Shown piece by piece: positions 32,460-45,900 of a stretch of DNA of 64,000 nt. Origin of the DNA: Branchiostoma floridae (taxonomy: Eukaryota; Chordata; Leptocardii; Amphioxiformes; Branchiostomatidae); contig NC_049993.1 of assembly GCF_000003815.2 (NCBI RefSeq), forward strand, positions 18,880,050 through 18,944,049, in the 5' to 3' direction. Position 1 is the stretch's first letter, and the number at the start of each line of letters is the position of its first letter. The notes beneath the pieces were generated by a model. It searched no databases, was not told where the DNA came from, and saw only the letters and a program-made list of their open reading frames with translations. The position numbers were made by a program, and so were the translations under genes.

Positions 32460-34049
32460 AAAGATTTGGTGGGGTGTAGGGGGGCTGGGGTGACAAGAGG
32501 ATCGAACAAGGAGTTTCCATTTAATATTAAACTTTGTACTGAGGGGAGGGCTAGAAGAGTCAGGGAAATTGTGGGAAAATGAAGTTGAAATGAGTAAATT
32601 TGATTACATTTGTATTAATTCTAGCATAATGCGACATTGTGTTACGTGACATCTTGCGGCATAGCCTGGCGTGGCCAGACCAGCCGCGAGGGTACCACGG
32701 AGGTCCCTAGTTTCTTGAGACACTACATTCCCAGATAGAGAACTAGCGATCTCCTAAGCCATAGGACAGCTCATCTTAGCCGTCCAAGGCTCGCACGTGC
32801 CAACCCGCTTGGGCTGACGCCTTCCCCCGAAAAACGAGAGGCTGTCATTCTAACTGAGATAAAGCAATGAACGACATAATTCATCAAATCTGTGTCTAAA
32901 GCCCATTGGAACTCCGTACAACTTTTACTTGTGGTCCAAAATCTACAGAGAAATCAGAATCCCTGCTCCTTCATGTAGTTTTACTGTTATATAATCAAAA
33001 TATGAAATATACGCAGTCCCCCCGCCCATGATATAATTTCTCGTTCTCTATAAAGATATAGAATTGATGTATTTCTCATATATTTTACTTTATTCTGGTG
33101 CTTTTTGTGTGCACAGAGCTACCTGGGTAAATTACAATAATCTGCCAATACACCTTGATTAATTCCACCTGTTGGTATCAGGTGAAGAAACATGAGGCAA
33201 TATATTATAATTAACCAGTGTTTTTCCGAATTACACTTCATACCTTGAAGTGTCCACTCTTCTTCTGCATGTTCATACAACCTACGTCTTTAGCTCGAAC
33301 AGTTAGATATAAGTTTTCTTAGAAACTATTGACATCTCAACGCCTATTGAAGGTCATTGAGAGCCTTGTCGTGCGTTTTCTGCTTCTCTGGAAAACGTCA
33401 TGATTTGGCATCCCTTTTGTATTGCTGCCTGACGACCTGAAGTGGTACTGCAGCTTATACTTAACTACTTACCACCATGTATTGATGTAGTACGCACAAA
33501 GATACTTCACATTTCGTCTTTCTGCAAGAGCTGCATTCTCACATATTAGGCAGTTGGCAATGGGTAATATAAGAGCAATATGCATTATCAAATACCAATG
33601 TGTACTTTGAAAGCTGCAAGATTAAGATTAAGGACACCTTATACTTTTAAAATCTTGTGTCATTGCATTTATTTCTCGAAGATTAGGCAACTGTCTTCAC
33701 ATAATCTGGCTGGAGTGCTTGTCAATGTTTAATCGTCATGATGATGACCTACTATAAAAGGTGAAATATTTGCAGTGGTGCATTTTTTTTTCAGTGATCA
33801 TGACACCAGGAACTTAAAGCCAAGGATGTTATCTAATGTCCTTGTTAAAACCGACGCCAACATTTCCCATCTTACAAAGTAAAACATTGCAAGGCGGTCT
33901 CAACTGCAAACTTAAAGCTATGGTACCAGTACACACTCCATTTTCTCCAGCGATATTAAATCTCTGTGAACATTTCACCTTTTACAGTAACTTCAAAGTC
34001 ATCCAAGAGACGGGAAAAGAAGACAAAAGCACAGAGGCCTTTACCTAAA
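32460..34049. other. Intergenic, no feature recognised
   Basis: This separates the presumed ANKRD13C transcript and repeat copy B from the UHRF1 3' end. I saw no exon, RNA gene or clear element. Confidence 0.45.
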
Positions 34050-34054
34050 CAATC

Positions 34055-36935
34055 TTTATTGGCCAACTCTAACACATAACAATTCCTTTGAAAAATACAA
34101 TCTCCTATATTGCAAGGCAGCCATAGTTTCTCTCTCGCACACAGCGTGGCATTGCGAAAACCGCCATGAGGAAATGACCAGCATACAACCCATACACATC
34201 CCCATGTCTAACACATTAGCATTATTATCATCATATAACATGGTACAAAAACAGCCGGCAAGCCAGGGCCGAACAAAATATAGTTATCTCCTGAGGTCCG
34301 GCCCTGGCTTTAGCGAGGAACGAGAATAAATCACACGTACGTACGGTAAGATTCTTACGAGGTAAAAAGTTCCGCCCTAAGGGCGACAGCGCTGCCCTAA
34401 CAATTCTGCTGCGCGAGAATCAAGAGCTAAAGTTTGCGAACACTGCATCAGTTGCTGACATTCAGTACTTAAAATTTTTCTACTTCAACTGCTGATGCCA
34501 CAAAAATGCATGTAACAATTGTTCTGACTCTGGGTTAATATGTCCAAGTACCATACTTGTCTACCATCCCGTGCCTCAGTTTTCAACTTGCCCAGTTAGT
34601 AATACATGGATGCAAACCCTGCTCCTAAAAAATAGACGTACAAAATTACTTTCCCATTGTTAAGTCTGCACTACGGAATGCTCAACATCCAAAAATCATT
34701 CTGTTAAATCTCTCCCCATGTCACAACAGTGTACAACAACTCTTCAAGGCACAGTCAGTTTGTAAAAATATCTCCGTAGCTCAACAACCTCTACAACAAT
34801 AATACCTTTCTTCAACTTTTCTTTAACAGCCTTTCTTCATAAGTTCTGCATCAAGAATTACATTTCATCTGCTCTACTTGCTGCTAGTTCTTTGGTCAAT
34901 GCATTTCTACAAATCGCAGTACAATTATTTTCAAACACAGCCTCGATAGTTTGCCAGACTAACTAGTGATGTACAGGTCAATTTTACAAGTCAATGTGAA
35001 GCTTAAGTACATTTCAACTGTATGATAAAAAAGCTGACATTACCATTCTAACAGTTCCTGCTGCAAACAGACTACTTTATAACATCCTTTCTAAGTCAAG
35101 ATGACATTTATTTTAACTTGAAAGTTCATCTGTGTTGGCACCACCCTAGTTAGACAACCTCTGACGTTTCATATACATACATACATTTTGTATAGTCATT
35201 TGAACAATCGGTAACATTAGGCAAAGTACGACTTTTTTGTAAGGGGAATAACAGTTTTGCAATTTACATCAGGGCTTAACAACCATCCCTTAACAGAAAC
35301 AGGGTGTTGCAGGCTTTCTTCTACTTATGATCCACTGCTTATCGAGTCTCGTGTTCTATTTGTGTACTGTGACATCACAAAAACAGTAGATTGTTCATTT
35401 CTTGACAAAGACTGGAGATGGACAGTTGAAAATCTACAGGTCAACATCTAATCTGAACCATTGGACTTACCCAAATGTTTGACGTCTTCTTCGGGGAATG
35501 ATACATGAAGAAACTGGTGCTGTATGTTTAAAAATTTGGTCATACACTCTTAATATTGGGAGTTGGAAGCTCAGACATCTGAGAATTTCAGAATGTCTAC
35601 CGACACAGATGAACTTTCAGAATACCACGGAGAACTTCCCATTTGGTATTTTGTTCTACTTGTACAAAAAAAGCGTTTTACCCTGCAGTAGTTTGGTATT
35701 ATAGCTTAGTCTTACTGTATGTGCGGTGAGCTTGATTAATTTCTGCATATCTCTGTATATATTCTGCTGATTGTGTTCTTAGTTGTTGGAAACTAACTTT
35801 TATTTTACGAATCTCCAAAGCTAAAACCTTGTATGCAATGTTTACATCTCTCTCTGTTCCAACAAGATTTGCTACTGTGTACAAGAACCCACAACATTCA
35901 ATGGCAGTATTTGGAATGGTAGTAATTTTACAACTTGTTGTCATTATACAATATTTCTTTAACCCTCTCTATGCTTTCTAACCCTGTAATCAACTGACTT
36001 GGTGCCAAAAAGGCTACCTCAGTAGTGTGCGGGTTAATCTAACACCCAGGCTGGAATATACGTCGTATGGAATGTCATCTAATGGAATTTCAGCTACAAT
36101 ATTAACAATACCGGGAGGATGATGAAAAAAAGGAATGTTACAACAATTTAACCCTAATCCTGCTGAAGTCTGTAAAAATACTGATTTGCATTATAGATGC
36201 ACCTTTAGCCGGGTGAAAGTTAACTAATTATCTTACTTTTTGCCTACTACATGTACATGTAAAGCAAGGGTGTGCCAAAACATTTTGACATTATTACAAT
36301 CTGAAATCAGGCAATGAAATAATGAACAGATAACAACAACAATTTCAGCCTGTAATGTTTCTAACATATGACCAAAGTTCTCTATACGTAATACCCTGGG
36401 TATGTGGAATGAAACTCCCAGCTATGGTTCAATAATGCTCTACTTTGCAGTCTATAACATTCAACTGATCCTTCAGAAATGAACAGGGTATTATTCAATA
36501 ACTCCCTGTAGAATACTCACTAATACCCTGGGTATGTGGAATCTAACTCCCAATTATACATTCATGAAGATTAGACATCCAGGTAAACAATATCTAAAGA
36601 CAATTCAATCTCTAAAACTGTGTGGGATTTGGAGATCACTTCTGGACGACAGACATACATGTCTGGGTTAACAGCAACTGTTCAACTGCTTTTTCCAGTT
36701 AAATGCACCTGTACTGATTTGTTCTCCCAGCTCATTCTAATCTAGTAATGTTGAAGAAGAGTGACAGAAGTTACCCAAAACGTCCAGAGGTAATTTACAA
36801 ATCTCATCCTGTGGTAGAGATTGAATTGTCTTTGAATAACTCCCAGCTGTGGTTCAATAATACCCTACTCTGCAGTCTATAACACCCTGGCATGAGCTGC
36901 TGTGTTTATTTGTTGTGCTGTTGTTGTTTGTTTGT
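34055..36935 (-). other. UHRF1: Possible UHRF1 3' UTR
   Basis: After the UHRF1 stop there is no further coding block. On the minus strand AATAAA occurs at about 36905-36910, only about 26 bases beyond the stop, and again at 34055-34060. Either could end the transcript. The region contains the direct repeats and palindrome described separately. Confidence 0.35.
36560..36850. repeat. Degenerate palindrome with hammerhead relic
   Basis: Inverted arms aagacaattcaatctctaaa (from 36597) and its diverged complement near 36811-36832 enclose a motif at 36750-36785. That motif reads ttgaaga, stem gtgac/gttac, then aaaacgtc: a hammerhead core with two key bases changed. The left edge shares agacatccagg with the palindrome at 10090. 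Direct repeats of gttcaataat...ctgcagtctataaca flank it (about 36427 and 36851). Confidence 0.55.
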
Positions 36936-39900
36936 TTATCTGCCTGCGCTGTACCCGGGGAACAGCAGGTTCAGGATGGCCTGTAGCGGCTTGTTGGTGG
37001 CCATGCTGTACCCTTTCCCAAGGTCATGTCGGCAGGCCGGGCAGCAGTACACCTCCGCACGGAACGACCTCTGCAGACATGCCTGAAGGTCAAACATGGA
37101 GACAAGGTCGAATACGTGTCAGACGGCAGAATTGAACAGAATTGAAAAGAATTATGGTTGTTACAAGATCAAGGTAGAAAATAGAAACAGGGTCATTGTA
37201 GTGTAAGTGAAGACCTTTGTTGTGTCAATACTTGGTAAGCCACACACACACACTAACACACTAACAATAACACACACACACACACTAACACACACACACA
37301 CACACACACACACTATCACTAACACTACCACATACCTTACAGACGTTGTGCCCACACTCTGTAGAGACCGGTTGAAACACCAGCTCCTGACAGCAGATGC
37401 ACAGGAACACACACACACACACTAACACACACACATACACACACACGCACACACTAACACACACACACTAACACCTACCTTACAGACGTTGTGCCCACAC
37501 TCTGTAGAGACTGGTTGGAACACCAGCTCCTGACAGCAGATGCACAGGAAGGTCTGAAGGTCTCTCACACACACACAAACACACACGCACACAGACTAAC
37601 ACTACCACTTACCTTACAAACGTTGTGCCCACACTCCGTAGAGACCGGCTGGAACACCAGCTCCTGACAGCAGATGCACAAAAAGGTCTCCTCGACCTTG
37701 GGCAGGAAGGAGTCCCCGCCCTTCGCTGCCTTAAGGGCCTCGTCCCACAGCTTCTTATTCTTCTCATCCTCCTTCAGCATCTTCTGAACCTCAGCTGAGA
37801 CTTCCCGCAGAGCCCCGCCCTTCTTCTTCTGGGGGGTGCCCTCGTCTGGTGGAACAAAGAAATTTAGTTATGTTAAGTCCCATGTCCCTAATTATGTTTT
37901 TCCCTGAAGGAGAAAACATTGTTTTTGCTGGTGTATTCTTTGTCTTTCGTATTTTATTCAACTTCACCTAGAAGATTTGAGAGGACCTGACAACAAGAAA
38001 ATCAATTTATTTGCGTGGCATGTTTCTATACGGAACAGAAGTTGTCAAGGATATGACCTATTCAACTTTAGTGTAATAACAGGAACAAAATAAAGGTGAT
38101 GATGAAATGATGACAGTTATAGCTCTCTTTGTAACTAGAGAATTCATTGGAGAAAATATTCTTCATAATTCCAAGTTTTGTTTTTTAAGGTGTGTTTAAA
38201 ACTCCTACCATCTGATCCCCGTTTCCTCTTGCCCTTCCCCTTGGCAGGTGTTCCTCCTTCCTTCTCCTTCTCCTTAGCAGCCTGGGCCTCCAGGTAGCCA
38301 TCAGGGTACTGAGACATACACACAACAGTACAAGATACTCCATCAAGGCATCCAACAAAAACTCAACTATTGTCTGTTGGTTTTGTAGAAAACCAAGACA
38401 AACATGTAAGGCTTGACCCTGAATATTTTCAGTTAAGTGTGGAGGCCCATGGATTAACGAACTGCTAGAACTGGCTTTCCTAAAACACAGGACCCGTACA
38501 TCTCATCCAGGTAGCTAGGTACTCAGTTTCACCTAGTCTAGTGAGGAAACATGTGAAGAGATGCCTTTCCCAAGGGCACAACATTGCGGTCTGCATGGGA
38601 TTCAAACTCAGAACCTTTAGATTTCAAGTCAACAACTCCAGCCCCAAAACCTTTTAGTGTAATAGAAAGGATTGATGGGTTTAAGCGATAGCACAGCAAG
38701 CACACCAGGGCATACCCCTTCTCTTTTTGATTAAGGTATCTCGGTTGGCTAAATTGGCATTTTGACCTTCAACTGTTTTCTTATTAACGAATTAAGAAAG
38801 AATGGAGCCGTAACGAATGTTGATAGATGGGCATTAAAGAATTCTAAATCTGATTTTTTGGGGGGCCAAATTGATGACGTCATCATTTTTATTGGCTCTG
38901 ATATTATTTTTTTCTATGACAAAATACAGCACTTTGGTACATACCACTGTAATGAAACTTCGTTTTCCGTTGCATAATGATGAAAGCTACAAACGTAGTG
39001 TTGCGCAAACTGATATCTACTAATGATCTGTAGTAATTAGAAACTGTTTGTTTTCATCTAATTAAAAAAATTTAATTCTTAATAACTACAGATCGTGAGT
39101 AGATATCAGTTTGCGCAACACTACGTTTGTAGCTTTCATCATTATGCAACGGAAAACGAAGTTTCATTACAGTGGTATGTACCAAAGTGCTGTATTTTGT
39201 CATAGAAAAAAATAATATCAGAGCCAATAAAAATGATGACGTCATCAATATGGCCCCCAAAAAATCAGATTTAGAATTCTTTAATGCCCATCTATCAACA
39301 TTCGTTACGGCTCCATTCTTTCTTAATTCATTGCTAAGAAAACAGTTGAAGGTCAAAATGCCAATTTAGCCAACCGAGACACCTTAAGTGTGGTGGGTTC
39401 TTTAACATGCCTGAGGTGTGGCCTTCCTTAAACACCTAACCTACAGTCTGAAGTGTCCTGCCTTACCTGCATGGTGAGTCCGAGTTTCTTGACCGTCTTC
39501 TGCCCCTCCTTGGTCCACGGCGCAGCTTCAGGGTCGTCACGCCGGAGCTTGTAACGCCAAACCAGGAAACCTGACTTCCCCTTCGCTGGCCAGTACTTCA
39601 CTATCTGTGGGGGAAACACAGGAGAAGAGTAAAATTTACGGTTTACATAGCTGGAATGTTATACAACATTTAATGCAGTTTTGAGGGAAATCGTACTTTC
39701 GCTTTGCTGGCCAGTACTTCACTATTTGTGGGGAGCAAATGAAGAAGGAAAGTCAAGCAATCCAATCTGAGCTTCTAATGAATAAATAAAGGTTCAAAAT
39801 CAAGAGTTACAAGGAGTGAAGGAGGATCTGTCCATAATTGGACGGAAGTGGAAGCTGCTAACTTTGATGATATACTGCATAAACTGTTACCTATACGATT

Positions 39901-42900
39901 AAGTACCAACAGACTTGCTCAGCTAGGAAATAATCAAACTCTTGGAAAAAAAATTGTTCCGTGTTTTGCAAAAATTTGTTTGTTAAAAATCTATCTCCAA
40001 AAAAATTGTAAGCCATCATTGAAGTTTAGGACCTATTAATTCTCTTGAGACATCTTTATAAGCAAATGGACATCTTTATAAGCAGTTGGAAAAAACATGT
40101 TCATTTCACATTTTTATATGTTCCATACCTTATAGATGCCGTCGTATCTGTTTCCTTCCTCAGGAGCGTACGTGGAGTGTTTCCTGCCCTTGCAGTTCCG
40201 CAGCACCCTGACAGGCTTGCCCTCCTGCCAGCGCTCCTTGCTGTCCGCTCCCTTCTTAGTGTCCAGCGCGGCCGCACAGTTACGAGCTAGGGCACTGGGA
40301 GGGAAAATATCAATTTTTAAACCTGAATCAAATATACAAACTACCCAGGGCTGTGCAGTTACGGGCTAGGGCACTGGGAGGGGTGAAAAATTAACATTAA
40401 AACTTGAATCAAATAAATTAGCTATCGAGGACTGACATGCTGTTCTTCTGAGAGGGGAAGGGGGAAAACTTAATACTACTTTTAAATCTGAATCAAATAA
40501 CTGAGTTAACTGTCCAGGCCTGAAATACTTATTGATAACGTCTGTTTTTTTTTTTTGATTGGCACCTGATTCATACCTGCATTCTTTTATCTTGCCCAAT
40601 TGCAAAGTTGTAAAGTTGCTTCTATTTCTTTTGCACACTGCAAACTTTTGAAGCAAGATCGTAGCTGCAGGTGGGTATGTTAAACTCATGGCAACTACCC
40701 TGACCCACATCTGAACACTGTATTTCCTATTTTATGAGATCTAATAGTTGGCTACACAACTTCTGCAAGCATTCCTAAATCTAAGACAAGGAACAGTGCC
40801 CCCTGTTGACTACAAGTGGTACTGCAACCCCCACTCACAGGTTCATCTTGGTGAGTTTCTGGTCACATGACTGCTCAGCTGTGCGCTTGTTCCCTGAGAG
40901 GTCGCGACCTCCGCTGCCTGTGTACAGGAACTCCTCCCCATCATCCTTTGGGGCAAAAACATCATTAGGACACAAACTATTTTTAATTTGCAAATTCTAC
41001 TGGTGCAATAGCTCAGTGGTTCGCCTTGCATTGGGGAGGTAGTGAGTTTGATCCCCAGCCGATTCATAGCAAAGACTTTAAAAATGGTACATGCTGATTT
41101 TTCTGCTTAGCACTCAGCACTAATGAAGAAGAGTATGGGAGTTAAACACATCACTACCAGCAGACTAGCCTCCTGCTATAGTGGCTAGAACATATGTGTG
41201 CCCAGGGGCTACAGAAATGGAGATGGGCGCCACCCTAAGCATCTGTTACAGATGCACGGCTACCTTAAAAAACTTATAGCACTCATATGAAGTTTCTTCA
41301 ACAGCGTTTTTTGCATACAACACAAAACTATTTTTCATTCATTGCCCTGAAGTGATCGCGTACTCACCTTGTCGTCCTCGTACCCCCCAGACAGCACGAT
41401 GGAGTACGCGCCCTCCGTCTCCCTCCCGTGGATCCCCGACACGTGCGGGCGGTGCACACCGGCCTCGCTGGCCTGGGGAGACAAACGCTCCCATTTTTAT
41501 TCAAGCAACCTTACATCTTCCCCTTTACTGTGTCGTATGCAATTCTGTTTTCAGAACTGTAGATCCAAATTGTGGATTCAAACTGCTATCCTTAAAAAAA
41601 TATGAAGAATTTTCTCACAGTTGATAAACTACAGCAGAACAAATTTTATCGAAGTTTCCTCCATTTTCAAAGTAGAATGTGTGATGCTGTTTAATTTACT
41701 TCTGGACTTCTTCAAATTGAGTGTTGTCTAAAAACATGATTATCATATTCCAGCATTTTCGACCTATACACAGCTATAAGAATGACTAACCTGCACGCGG
41801 AATTTCCACATGGTTCCCACGGGTACCCCTGGGATGGGTCCGAAGTGGTTCGGGGGGACCAGGTTACACACCTTCGTCCTGCCCACACACGCCATGCCCT
41901 GGGGAAAAAAAAGACAAAATTGTCATGACAAAACTAGACTTTGTCCAACCAACACTTAGGAAAGTTGAGACTTGTGAAGTCAGCAGAAAAATTTGGTTGG
42001 GTCCAAACTCTCTTTTACGCTGGTCAGATAAACTGCATAAAGTCAGTGTCATTTACCAAATACAGATAAGCTTTTAGGAGAGAATGTTATGTTTTTCTGT
42101 ACATGATTCAGTCTTTGCAAATATTGTACACAGCTATGTTTTCTTGCCAGCATAATTTTAACCTCAATAAACTTTCTATACTACATTTTTGTGTTTCTAC
42201 CCGAGTATTTCTTCAAGATTAAGTCAGTCTGCACCTGTGAAAATGCTTCAGAGCAGAACAACGTTCCCCCAAGGGAATTACTTTTAAGTCTACAATTCTG
42301 TAACAATACGATGAACAAACCTTTAATTCAAATGATAGGGAAAAGCTTAACACTAAGAGAGCAAGCAAAGAAAGGTCTATAGTAGTAACCCACCTTTCCC
42401 CAGTCCCTGGTGCTGGTGCCTTTAGCAGACGCCATCTTGGATTTCTTCTTACTCTCCTTGAGTTTCTCCCCCACCCTCACGATCTCAGACGTGTCGTTAC
42501 GGCACAGCGGGCAGTACCTGCAGGAAGAAAAGGATTTTTTTCAAATCTAGCCTGACAAAACCAAGTTTCGAGTAGCCCTTATACTGTTCAGTGACAGCGG
42601 GCAGAACCTGTGGGGAGTAGCATAAAACTCAGGCTGGTACTGAAAACATCTCATATTCAAACTTTATTGAATCAAAGAAATAACAATAATCTTATCAGTG
42701 GAGACTGACAAAAATATTTGGCACAAATTACTCAAATGGTAAGAAATTCAAAATGATGCACACACACACACACATACAGAAACACACAAACAACAAACTA
42801 CCCTCACCATTCGTCGTCATCCGGCAGTACCTCCATGGGTGGGGTGAAGCAGTACATGTGGAAGGGTTACACACACACCCACACGCACGCACACACACAC

Positions 42901-42918
42901 TCACTCATGCACCCACAT

Positions 42919-42953
<35 letters not shown>

Positions 42954-45900
42954 CTCATACACACACACACGCACACACACTGGGGTTTCAGCAGCAAGAA
43001 AATACACGTGTACAATATTTGCAAGGACTGAATCAGTAACAATAAGACGTAATGTTGTCTTTCCCCAGGGCATGGCATGTGTGGGCAGGACGAAACAGTT
43101 TCCTTCGTCGTCATCCGGCAGTACCTCCATGGGTGGAGTGAGGCAGTAAATGTGAAAAGGGGAGTCACACTCGTCACACACACGCGCTCACACACAGACA
43201 CACAAACACAAACAAACAAACACTGCCCTCACCATTCGTCGTCATCCGGCAGTACCTCCATGGGTGGGGTGAGGCAGTACATGTGGAAGGGTTACACACA
43301 CACACACTCACTCATGCACACAGACACACCACAAACACACACGGACAAATAAACAACAAACTGCCCTCACCATTCATCATCATCCGGCAGTACCTCCATG
43401 GGTGGGGTGAGGCAGTACATGTGGAAGGGTTACACACACACACACTCACTCATACACACAGACACACCACAAACACACACGGACAAATAAACAACAAACT
43501 GCCCTCACCATTCATCATCATCAGGCAGTACCTCCATGGGTGGGGTGAGGCAGTACATGTGAAAAGCGGAGTCACACTCATCACACACGCGCTCACACAC
43601 AGACACACACACAAAGAAACACACAAACAAACAAACAAACAAATGCCCTCACCATTCGTCATCATCTGGCAGTACCTCCATGGGCGGGGTGAGGCAGTAC
43701 ATGTGGAAGGCAGAGTCACACTCGCACAAACAAACAAACAAATAAACAAACAAACTGCCCTCACCATTCGTCGTCATCAGGCAGTACCTCCATGGGCGGA
43801 GTGAGGCAGTACATGTGGAAAGCGGAGTCACACTCGTCACACAGCAGCTGCTTGTCTGGGTCCTCCTTGCCCCCACACACGTGGCAGTTACAGTGCTTAC
43901 ACTTTTTGTTGGGGTCGTCTAAGCACTGCATGCACTCTGGGGTCTTCTTACCTGGAACATATCAGTGAAGCCATGTCAACTCATTGTTTGAAATATATCT
44001 TCTAGTAACCCCAAATTCACTATGCAAAGACATTACCTTAGATGTTTTCTTAAAAGACACAAATCTTTAACTGTTACACTTTCATGACAATAAAACAAAA
44101 CTTGTCATGGTCAAAGTATGGTTTACCACAACTTGTGAATTTGCAGCGATCTTTAGTACCACATTACAAACTCTTTCTTTTGCAGCTTTGGGAAAAAATA
44201 TGCTTGCAGATGTCATCTATTAAATCAAATGGCCCATGGCAAGCATTTGCTTGTTGGAGCAAGAAAGAATCTAACAATCAACAGAATATAATATGGACTC
44301 AGATCTACTTAAATCAGATGAATCATGGTTTTATAGAACCATGTTCTGAAATTTGATACTCTGCACAATCAGTTCTATGGAACCAAGTTCTGAAACTTAA
44401 CACCCATCTTTACAAGTCAAGTATAGTACTGAAGAAGCCCTGCTGTGTCCTTACGTCTGAGGTCATCCATGTCGTCTCCGTTGACCTGGTTGATGTTGAC
44501 GTTGGGACACTCGCCCGCCTTCTCGATCTTAAAGATCTCCTCGGTGAAGATGACTCGACAGTCCTCAATGGAGTCACCTCTAGAGCTGTGGACAGATGAC
44601 AATAATCTTTCATGCTTTTTGTCAGATTTCATCACTTTTGTCTGATGTTTTATCAGAAAAATATTGATACATTAGATTAGAACAGAGCTCTTCCTGGATC
44701 GAGGGTTCTATTCAGAAAACCACAGCAAGTACATACATGATTACAATACAAATGGCACAACAAGCCAACACAGAACAGCATACACATTAGAAATGTTGGT
44801 CAGCTCAGCTTACTCATGATTTCTACAAGAATTTGAATGTACATTAAAAATAGTTTTTATACTTTTTCATTTTAACACTAGACTCTACCATCATCTTGAA
44901 TCAACAGCCTCAATTCTGAATAACAATAAGAACTTACCCCAACAAGATTCTGCCAAACAGTTCTTTGTTGGTTCTCTTGGACTTCTGCAGGGGTAAAATG
45001 GGGAGAAAACACCATAACCCACATCAAACTTTGAACACATGAACTACTAGTATTACTGCTGCATTGTGTACAATACAAGTTTTCACCTTCATACTGGACA
45101 TGTGACAATAACCCTGCACAAGTGAACAACATCTGGCCAACGTGACCATTTCTTGGTGGTCCCTTAAATGATTGTCTCATTGACTCAAGAATTAAGAATC
45201 TTGTGTAGCGACCACACACCCACTATGGTTCTTTTCTTCCAAGTCCCTTGACTTGAGTGGGTGCAACAGATAAAGCTTGTATTACTTTATCAACACTCTG
45301 ATGATCATGATGTCCTCCATATCATGCAATGTGCAAAGAAAAAAAGATACCTGACCAAACTTTTCATGTCCTTACCTTTGCTGTGACCTCGATGTCGTAC
45401 CAGTACCCCCGCTCCTTGGGTTCGTCGGGGTTATAGTTCGCCATAACCAGCATGCCCTCCTGCACGTCATCGAACGGGACGACTGTCCGTGCTCGCGGTC
45501 TGATGTCCACGCTCCGTAGCTGCGCGATTTCGTCCTCGTAGCTGGGAGGGAAGGTTGTCAACACAGGTTCCAGGGGGGAAAAGGCACATGGTAGAAAACA
45601 TTCAACATCAAAAGTGTATTATTAGTAATATTATGGCAAAAATACTCCCATTCTATCAACATCATTAACTTATTTATAGGGGAGGGGGGGGGGCAACAAA
45701 GTCATTTGCAGATTATCATTAACTTATTCATACAGAGAAGACAACAAAATCACTGAAGATTGCGCAGATTGCAATGACTGCAGGGCTGTCTCCAGCTTTA
45801 AATTTTTTCCCGTCTCACTTATTCTTTGGGAGCCCATGTTGCTGATTGTCCTGGTTGAACATGTCACTTTTAGTTCATGAAAGTAGATTTCAGTTTCATG

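Noticed and set aside
36892-37135. Plus-strand frames at the UHRF1 3' end
   Set aside because: Antisense to the RING-containing last exon, which is in phase with the rest of UHRF1.
42753-43804. His/Thr-rich open frames
   Set aside because: They are translations of CA microsatellite and antisense PHD-exon copies.
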